58,501 nt of DNA from Promethearchaeota archaeon (lineage in GTDB: Archaea > Asgardarchaeota > Lokiarchaeia > Sigynarchaeales > SOKP01), in contig JAUWBH010000013.1 of assembly GCA_030605085.1 (NCBI GenBank), forward strand, positions 1-58,501, read 5' to 3'. The translations under genes were made by a program, and so were the position numbers. Positions 53,495 through 58,501 of this stretch are shown here, piece after piece. The notes below the pieces were generated by a model. It had not been told where the DNA came from, searched no databases, and saw only the letters and a list, made by a program, of their open reading frames with translations. Numbering within the stretch: position 1 is the stretch's first letter; each line of letters begins with the position of its first letter.

Positions 53495-54814
53495 ATGAGT
53501 TTTTCTGAAAAAGATTCATTAGTACCTAGGGAGAAAGCACTTGATCACGCTATAACGCGTTTAATAATTGCTGTGATAACCAAAACACCTAGGCTTGAAA
53601 ATTGGAGAGGTGCTATCATAAGTCCGGAACCGCTAGAAATTTATGATATTAATGGGGCTCTACTTTTTTACGAATTTTCGGTTATAAAAGATGACAAAAT
53701 AGTGGGAAGGATTAAAGTAAGCGCAAGCAAAATTTTGGGACCTGCAGTGTATACAATGGAAGTAGGTCCTCGTAAATGGGATGTAGAAAAAGCGATAGAT
53801 AGGGCAAAAAAGTTGGTATTGGATAGATATAAAGAAGTTGAGATAATATCAACACAAATCGTATGCTATAGCTATCCAAAAATTGGAGTATTAATCAAAC
53901 TTGGAGATCCGAAGACTAAGGAGGAGACTGGTAGCATTGTTATAGATGTGGTTTCAAATGTAATCATACCACGGATGACTCCAAAAGAAGTGAGTTTTAA
54001 ATCAAGTATGTGGTCGTTTTATAATAGCATTTTGCAAAAAGATAGACCAGATAAAATGGCACGATGGGAAGAGGATGATCGCTCTGTCGAGATACTAAAA
54101 AATATAGCAAAAGAAAACGATATTGATATAAGAGCAAGGCTATCCGATATGGAATTAGAAAGATTAGAAGAAAAAATGGTTTGGGGCTTAAAAAAAAAAC
54201 TAACTAATCTTGAATTTGCTGTTGCTCAAATAGTGTTTGTACTTCCTTTCAAACAAATCCCTCTCACACTTTATGGTCAGGAGCATCAATGCTGGTGTGC
54301 TGTAGCCACAGGACAAATGATCCTAAAGTATCATCATTATTATTATGAACAACCAGATATTGCAGTAGAAATGGGTACTATCCCTCAACCTCAAAACATT
54401 GCTACATGGAATCCAGGACCTCCAGATTATGATCTTTGTGGGACAATATATAATGGAATTCAAACTGGTATCGAATCCTTATCTCGTAATTACCTTGATA
54501 CTGTCGTAGCAACTCCAACTTGGCAAGATATTGTTTCTGAGATTGGTGAAAATGGACCACTGTATAGTATTATACCCGGTCATGCAAGAGCATGTTCAGG
54601 GTACCAAAATCTGGGGTTCTTATTTAGATATATATTGCCTGGTGTAGAATATAAATTCTTGTATATATGCGATCCATGGCCTCCTAATGCTAATAATGAT
54701 TTCTGTAATCCTCTTGGAGGTGCGGAATATTGGGAGGATTGGGATGTTTCCAATTATTGGGATTTTATTTATGTACACCCGTGCAAAGGAACGATGAGTT
54801 GTCAAACTGATTAA
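53495..54814 (+). CDS. Papain-like cysteine peptidase (C39/AvrRpt2-like)
   Basis: A 439-residue protein. About residues 1-255 have no family I recognise; they include 'PAVYTMEVGPRKWDVEKAID'. From 260 on it is a papain-fold peptidase: 'LYGQEHQCWCAVATGQMILK' holds the likely nucleophile (Cys266 or Cys268), 'GHARACSGYQ' the His (His363), and 'ICDPWPPN' the Asp (Asp393). This order (Cys, His, Asp) fits C39-like and AvrRpt2-like peptidases. No signal peptide or membrane segment is seen. Its substrate is unknown. It begins an accessory stretch with a ubiquitin-like gene 1 kb downstream. Confidence 0.75.
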   Translation: MSFSEKDSLVPREKALDHAITRLIIAVITKTPRLENWRGAIISPEPLEIYDINGALLFYEFSVIKDDKIVGRIKVSASKILGPAVYTMEVGPRKWDVEKAIDRAKKLVLDRYKEVEIISTQIVCYSYPKIGVLIKLGDPKTKEETGSIVIDVVSNVIIPRMTPKEVSFKSSMWSFYNSILQKDRPDKMARWEEDDRSVEILKNIAKENDIDIRARLSDMELERLEEKMVWGLKKKLTNLEFAVAQIVFVLPFKQIPLTLYGQEHQCWCAVATGQMILKYHHYYYEQPDIAVEMGTIPQPQNIATWNPGPPDYDLCGTIYNGIQTGIESLSRNYLDTVVATPTWQDIVSEIGENGPLYSIIPGHARACSGYQNLGFLFRYILPGVEYKFLYICDPWPPNANNDFCNPLGGAEYWEDWDVSNYWDFIYVHPCKGTMSCQTD

Positions 54815-54941
54815 TTATTCATATATTTAATTTATTTTTTTTTGTTATTAAATTCTAATTTTATTGGGTGTTTGAGTCGTTTCCAATTCCGATATTGCTT
54901 TTTTAATGATTTGAGAGCTTCTTTATTTTTTTTATGCGAAA

Positions 54942-55172
54942 TTATCCCATTTTCAAAATTCGTCGCACATTTTTGACACCAATATCGCTATATTCTATAG
55001 CAGGTTGTGTGAAATCAGATGTAGTAACTATGCATCCTTTTCTAACATTTTCTGCAACCATAATTGAGTGAAGTTTTTGAACTACAGGACGTCCAATATT
55101 ATTTTGATGCTTTTTAACTTCTATATAAGTCTTTTGACTTATAATCCCAATTACATTGGACTTATATCTCAA
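54942..55172 (-). pseudogene. Mrr-like restriction endonuclease fragment
   Basis: Seventy-six codons from TTG 55172. 'SQKTYIEVKKHQ' holds the Glu-x-Lys of the PD-(D/E)xK nuclease fold, and 'GRPVVQKLHSIMVAENVRKG' with 'CIVTTSDFTQPAIEYS' is the characteristic C-terminal block of Mrr-family type IV restriction enzymes. The N-terminal winged helix and the catalytic Asp strand are missing. It is a remnant. Confidence 0.6.
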
Positions 55173-55536
55173 ATATTACAATTCCCTCAATCTTTAAGAT
55201 AGATGTTAAAAGTTGTAAGCTCTATCATCAATCTAAAGTATTTAATGGTTTTGTAGATATAACCTTAAGTCTGATAGAGAAATAACGAATTCTCAGCACA
55301 ATCTAGGGCTGCTAGATTATTTTGACTGATTTGATTAGTGCGTTTAGATACCTTCTACTAATGGGTTTTAGGGCGCTATCGTTGATAATATTAACCTTAG
55401 TCGACCCATATTTACGATTCTTGGCAAGTGGGGTCATATTTTAAAATCGTACATTCGAACGTTATTTGATCTTAAATTGGGTTTCTATCGAATATATATA
55501 AAAAAAAATTGTTAGAAAAAAATTTATTTAATTTAG
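55173..55536. other. Gap with one short open frame
   Basis: On the minus strand, 55437-55312 is an ATG-started frame of 41 codons: 'MTPLAKNRKYGSTKVNIIND' and then 'SALKPISRRYLNALIKSVKI'. It is basic and protein-like but I recognise no family. No other gene is visible in this stretch. Confidence 0.3.
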
Positions 55537-55713
55537 TTATAGCGCATCTTTTATTGTCTCTATGTTCTCTATGGTTTGAACAATCTTAAGAAGTAAAATA
55601 TCAGCTAATTTTTGTGAAATTTTACCTCTGTCTAATAAACGATTAATCTTATATTTAACTCGGTCTAATTTATATTGAGCACGAGTTAGTGTGCGTTCTA
55701 TATCGAGATCCAT
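55537..55713 (-). CDS. Short helical protein or fragment
   Basis: Fifty-eight codons from ATG 55713, 'MDLDIERTLTRAQYKLDRVK' to 'IENIETIKDAL'. The frame is open about 30 codons further up, reading 'KNYIKSAATLLEVAILKL', so the original gene may have been longer. It is wholly helical. No family is recognised. Confidence 0.35.
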   Translation of the reverse strand: MDLDIERTLTRAQYKLDRVKYKINRLLDRGKISQKLADILLLKIVQTIENIETIKDAL

Positions 55714-55884
55714 CGAAAGTTTTAAAATTGCAACCTCAAGAAGTGTCGCAGCCGATTTAATGTAATTTTTAAGACACCAACTATTTCGCCAACTAATTTA
55801 CAATCTTTTCCTCGGAATTTAAAAGGTTACAGACAAAATTATGTTTAAAAATAACAAAAATTACAGAAAAGGATATGATTTAGT

Positions 55885-56139
55885 ATTACAGAATATAGAT
55901 TTAGGCTTACCGGAGTTCCCCCTGACCAAGCCATTAAGCTAATTGAAGTCGACCCAAATCACTCAATAGCCGAAATTAAAAAAAAAGTTCAGGCTACATA
56001 CAGGCTCAATCCTATTTTGGCCATTCAGTTTATCTTTAAAGGAAAGGTTATCCCAAACAACTTTAAGTTTTCGAAAATTGGAGTTCATCCTAAGAAAGAC
56101 GTTATAACCGTTATGGCGACGCAAGCGGGTGGCTTTTGA
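55885..56139 (+). CDS. Ubiquitin-like protein with processable Gly-Gly-Phe C-terminus
   Basis: An 84-codon frame not headed by ATG, GTG or TTG; the likely start is ATT 55885, with AAAAGGA 12-18 bases before it. The protein opens 'TEYRFRLTGVPPDQAIKLIE'. The segments 'EVDPNHSIAEIKKKVQATY', 'IQFIFKGKVIPNN' and 'DVITVMATQAGGF' follow ubiquitin's beta-grasp order, where ubiquitin has 'LEVEPSDTIENVKAKIQ', 'QRLIFAGKQLEDG' and 'STLHLVLRLRGG'. It ends in Gly82-Gly83-Phe84: one residue masks the di-glycine, as in ubiquitin precursors, so a protease would have to remove Phe before conjugation. No E1, E2, RING or JAMM gene is in view. The family call is by eye. Confidence 0.8.
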   Translation: MTEYRFRLTGVPPDQAIKLIEVDPNHSIAEIKKKVQATYRLNPILAIQFIFKGKVIPNNFKFSKIGVHPKKDVITVMATQAGGF

Positions 56140-56320
56140 AATAAATATCAAGGAATGAATTTTTAGACTAAATAATTGAAGATTTTGACCCTTTTAATTT
56201 AAATTTCATAAAAATACATAAATGTTAAATATTGAGCGATTTTAAATAAGATTAAACTAAGGTAAAAGCTGAGAATAATATGAATAAAGAAAAATTAATG
56301 TGTGAGTGGTTGTATAAAAA

Positions 56321-57862
56321 ATGCCCACGACTACTAAACTAATTAGAGCTGAGGACGGCGGTATTATTCCTTTAGAGATCGATAATGGGATGATTGAATT
56401 AGAGATTTACCCTGACTCTTTAATAAGTGACCAAGAAATTACTATTTCAACATTGGACGAATCCCCCACAAATCGAATTGCAGACCTTCTATTTTCTGGA
56501 GTTGAATTTACTCCCACAAGTTTAAATCTGGCTCAGAATGGAAAATTCACCTTTCACCCAGCATTAGAATTAACCGAACCAGAAGCCGTGGCTTGTTTTT
56601 ACGTAAGAACCGACGGTCTGTTGGAATTTTTAAAAATTGTTGAAGCTACACAAGTCTCTGTGTGCTGCGAAATTACTCATTTCAGTAAACTTGGGGTAGG
56701 AAAACCTACACCGCTAGAAATACAAACATTTTACAACGAACTTCTTGATTTTCTCCAACGTACAACGCAAACATTCGAAATTTGTGATGTAATTAATATT
56801 ATTTTTGAATTCAGTCAATCATTAAAACTCAGGTTAAGTGAGCTTGAATATGAAAATTTAATGACCACGATTATTGCCAAATTCGAAAACGAAAAAGAAT
56901 ACATTTTGCAAAATAAACCGGATAATCCTTGCACCTTTTATATTAAAGCATTTAATATATACCGACAAGCACTCCATTATATTTTAGCAAAAATTTGGAG
57001 TGGATTCGATATGACGGCGCCTGATATCCATGATGAAGTCGCACTCAGGGAATTTGAAACCCGAGTAGAAGCCTATGAAATAGAATTGAATAGTTTCTGG
57101 ACCCCAGAACGTAAGATGTTTAACGAGAAGATATTTTGGGATATACTCGAGGAATGTTGGGAGGATCCTTTGAAAGATACAAAGTGGCATATCCAGCTGA
57201 AAGCCTTTGGAGAGTGTTGCAATAGGGGACATTTTCAAGAACATTATATCGAGGGTGAGATTCAATTTGTGAAAAATCCCGAAGAAAATGGTTATAAAAT
57301 TGTTGGAAATGGAACTCATTCCGTACAGTGGGATATTACTGCGTGTGGAGAGCTGAAGCGATTACGATTATATTTTAGCGATGAAGGTGATACATATAAG
57401 CCTTTACATACCGACGGTGTCAAATCGAAGCCTTGTACGTTTGGAGGTACTGCAAAAATGGGATTAATCTTAATCTTAGGTTATGGAATTTCTGATCCCG
57501 GTTTCGGTGGTCCTATCGAGCATATGATAGAATCAACAAACCGTTATGGAGGAGTTCATAATCATCCCCACCCCCATATAATTGGTGCATACGCAGGATT
57601 AGTCCAATGGAAAACAATGCACTATAAACCCCCCAATAGTTTTAAGAGTAAATATATTCGGGCATTAATACTCTCCTTATGGCATAAAAGAAAGTATTCC
57701 TTAGAATTTATTGCTGGTCAGCAGACAATAAATTCCTCTAATACTGATCAACTCAAAGGATGGGTAGAGAGTGTAATAAAATTTAGTGAAAACACCCGTT
57801 CATGGAATGTGTGTGAGGATTTGTTTGTTGAAGAAACCATTACTATAGAAAAAATCTCTTGA
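56321..57862 (+). CDS. ZU5-like domain protein with His-Phe-Ser motif
   Basis: A 513-residue protein. Residues 8-126 look like a ZU5-type beta domain: 'RAEDGGIIPLEIDNGMIELE', 'YPDSLISDQEITISTL', 'GVEFTPTSLNLAQNGKFTFH' and 'EITHFSKLGVG'. His120-Phe121-Ser122 is the tripeptide at which PIDD-type ZU5 and related FIIND domains cleave themselves; similar His-Phe-Ser ends occur in bacterial beta domains too. The rest is a helical stretch (130-290) and a C-terminal part with His/Pro-rich 'GGVHNHPHPHIIGAYAG'. No signal peptide or membrane segment is seen. The function is unknown. It lies 181 bases after the ubiquitin-like gene. Confidence 0.6.
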   Translation: MPTTTKLIRAEDGGIIPLEIDNGMIELEIYPDSLISDQEITISTLDESPTNRIADLLFSGVEFTPTSLNLAQNGKFTFHPALELTEPEAVACFYVRTDGLLEFLKIVEATQVSVCCEITHFSKLGVGKPTPLEIQTFYNELLDFLQRTTQTFEICDVINIIFEFSQSLKLRLSELEYENLMTTIIAKFENEKEYILQNKPDNPCTFYIKAFNIYRQALHYILAKIWSGFDMTAPDIHDEVALREFETRVEAYEIELNSFWTPERKMFNEKIFWDILEECWEDPLKDTKWHIQLKAFGECCNRGHFQEHYIEGEIQFVKNPEENGYKIVGNGTHSVQWDITACGELKRLRLYFSDEGDTYKPLHTDGVKSKPCTFGGTAKMGLILILGYGISDPGFGGPIEHMIESTNRYGGVHNHPHPHIIGAYAGLVQWKTMHYKPPNSFKSKYIRALILSLWHKRKYSLEFIAGQQTINSSNTDQLKGWVESVIKFSENTRSWNVCEDLFVEETITIEKIS

Positions 57863-58176
57863 CTGTTCGTAAAACTTGTTGCTTTTCAACCTAATTCCCT
57901 TAAAAAATAGCTTCTATAAATTTGTAGGATTATGAAGTTTTATCTTAAAATAAAAAGTAAGTTTTTTTTGATAATAATTAGGACTTAGAGAATGTTATAT
58001 CTTAGAAAAGATATATGATTTTTTCCAGTTATAAGTTAAAAGACATCAATAATAAGGCATTCATTGGATTTCGTCTTTTATGACTCTCATGAAGTATAAC
58101 TACTACTTATTTTTACATTTTGCCTTAATTATAAAGTCTACTTTCTTTTCTTGCGTTTAAAATGCATTAAAATTGC
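57863..58176. other. Gap without a recognisable gene
   Basis: AT-rich sequence following the ZU5-like gene. I see no open frame or repeat that I can support. Confidence 0.5.
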
Positions 58177-58491
58177 TCAAAAGTAATGCAACCCTAAGGA
58201 GTATGGTTTCATTTCTTGTAATTGCTCTTTAGTTGCGATTTTTTTATCGTGGGGCTGTTTGTTTTCTACAATATATATCCAATATTCCTTTACTGCGTCA
58301 ATATACTTGTTTCTTATCGCAAAAACGGGAATATTGAAATAATATTAGTTTCCCGATATCGAGGGAGTTCCTTTGAATCTGTGTACTATTTCTTTATTAG
58401 CCAAATCATAAACCATAGTTAAATCAATATTTGTTTGATAAAAACTATATTCTCCATAAATTAGAAAATCTCTGGGGTTTTTAAATACTTT
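58177..58491 (-). pseudogene. Gene fragment with an in-frame TAA
   Basis: On the minus strand, a frame runs from about 58491 to a TGA at 58177-58179, broken by one TAA (58345-58347). Before it: 'NPRDFLIYGEYSFYQTNIDL', 'ANKEIVHRFKGTPSISGN'. After it: 'YYFNIPVFAIRNKYIDAVKE' and 'EQLQEMKPYSLGLHYF'. Both sides look protein-like and in the same frame, so one nonsense codon (or a sequencing error) splits a protein of about 100 residues. No ATG heads the frame. The family is unknown. Confidence 0.35.
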
Positions 58492-58501
58492 TTATGAAAG
58501 A

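Noticed and set aside
54620..54805. Many short minus- and plus-strand frames opposite long genes
   Set aside because: They lack protein-like composition and lie wholly inside well-supported genes on the other strand or frame.
58222..58422. Plus-strand 66-codon hydrophobic frame
   Set aside because: It overlaps a more protein-like minus-strand frame and is rich in Phe, Ile and Tyr as expected for a chance reading of AT-rich DNA.
1..58501. CRISPR array or ribosomal RNA genes
   Set aside because: I saw no regularly spaced repeats and no rRNA-like sequence. The repeats found are pairs or tandem gene duplications.

Overview
The window is AT-rich archaeal DNA, most likely from an Asgard archaeon of the Lokiarchaeia (Promethearchaeota) type. 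The evidence is a Ras/Rab-like small GTPase (3107-3664, minus), an archaeal TBP (8582-9214), a family B DNA polymerase (17155-20070), a ubiquitin-like gene ending in Gly-Gly-Phe (55885-56139), a long protein of a family I know mainly from Lokiarchaea (50312-51949), leucine-rich-repeat debris, and a tRNA-Thr that appears to carry an intron. Many genes have GGTGAT or GGAG Shine-Dalgarno sequences, which helps choose starts.

Region by region. 1-7.98 kb: the tail of an upstream gene, a SWIM zinc-finger protein, nicotinate phosphoribosyltransferase, a zinc-ribbon membrane protein, a small GTPase, a tetraether-lipid-synthase-like radical SAM gene split by a 26-nt insertion, a SEC59/DGK1-type membrane lipid kinase and a HAD hydrolase. 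8-9.6 kb: tbp, flanked by a truncated B12-radical-SAM remnant and a TnpB 3'-end relic. 9.9-17 kb: a redox block of two FAD oxidase subunits, a CCG-domain Fe-S protein, a small protein with a near-cognate start, a CrtI-like FAD protein and a convergent acyl-CoA dehydrogenase. 17-22.7 kb: PolB, then an ITPK-like ATP-grasp gene broken by a segment carrying a ribbon-helix-helix/retropepsin-like gene. 22.7-28.9 kb: a small membrane protein, a pmbA (frameshifted)-tldD pair, tRNA-Thr, a TnpB fragment and an MFS transporter.

29-45.4 kb is mostly intact and metabolic: a 1275-residue TPR-nitrilase fusion, an alkaline-phosphatase-superfamily phosphodiesterase, ArsC, an M42 peptidase, two tandem hotdog thioesterases, an alpha/beta hydrolase, a DUF134 regulator, a MEDS histidine kinase, a tiny Lys-Gly-Ala repeat protein, a zinc-ribbon protein, a radical SAM enzyme and an LL-DAP-type aminotransferase. 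45.4-50.3 kb: two GH4 glycosidases around an MNT/HepT toxin-antitoxin pair, with a truncated third GH4 copy.

50.3-58.5 kb looks like an accessory region: the Lokiarchaeal repeat protein, several gene fragments (LRR, Mrr-like nuclease, others), a papain-like cysteine peptidase, the ubiquitin-like gene and a ZU5-like domain protein with a His-Phe-Ser motif. The least expected items are the ubiquitin-like gene, which lacks ATG/GTG/TTG; the 26-nt hairpin insertion in the radical SAM gene; the probable tRNA intron at a non-canonical position; and the GH4 array with the toxin-antitoxin pair between copies. All homology calls come from reading translated sequence by eye; no database was searched.
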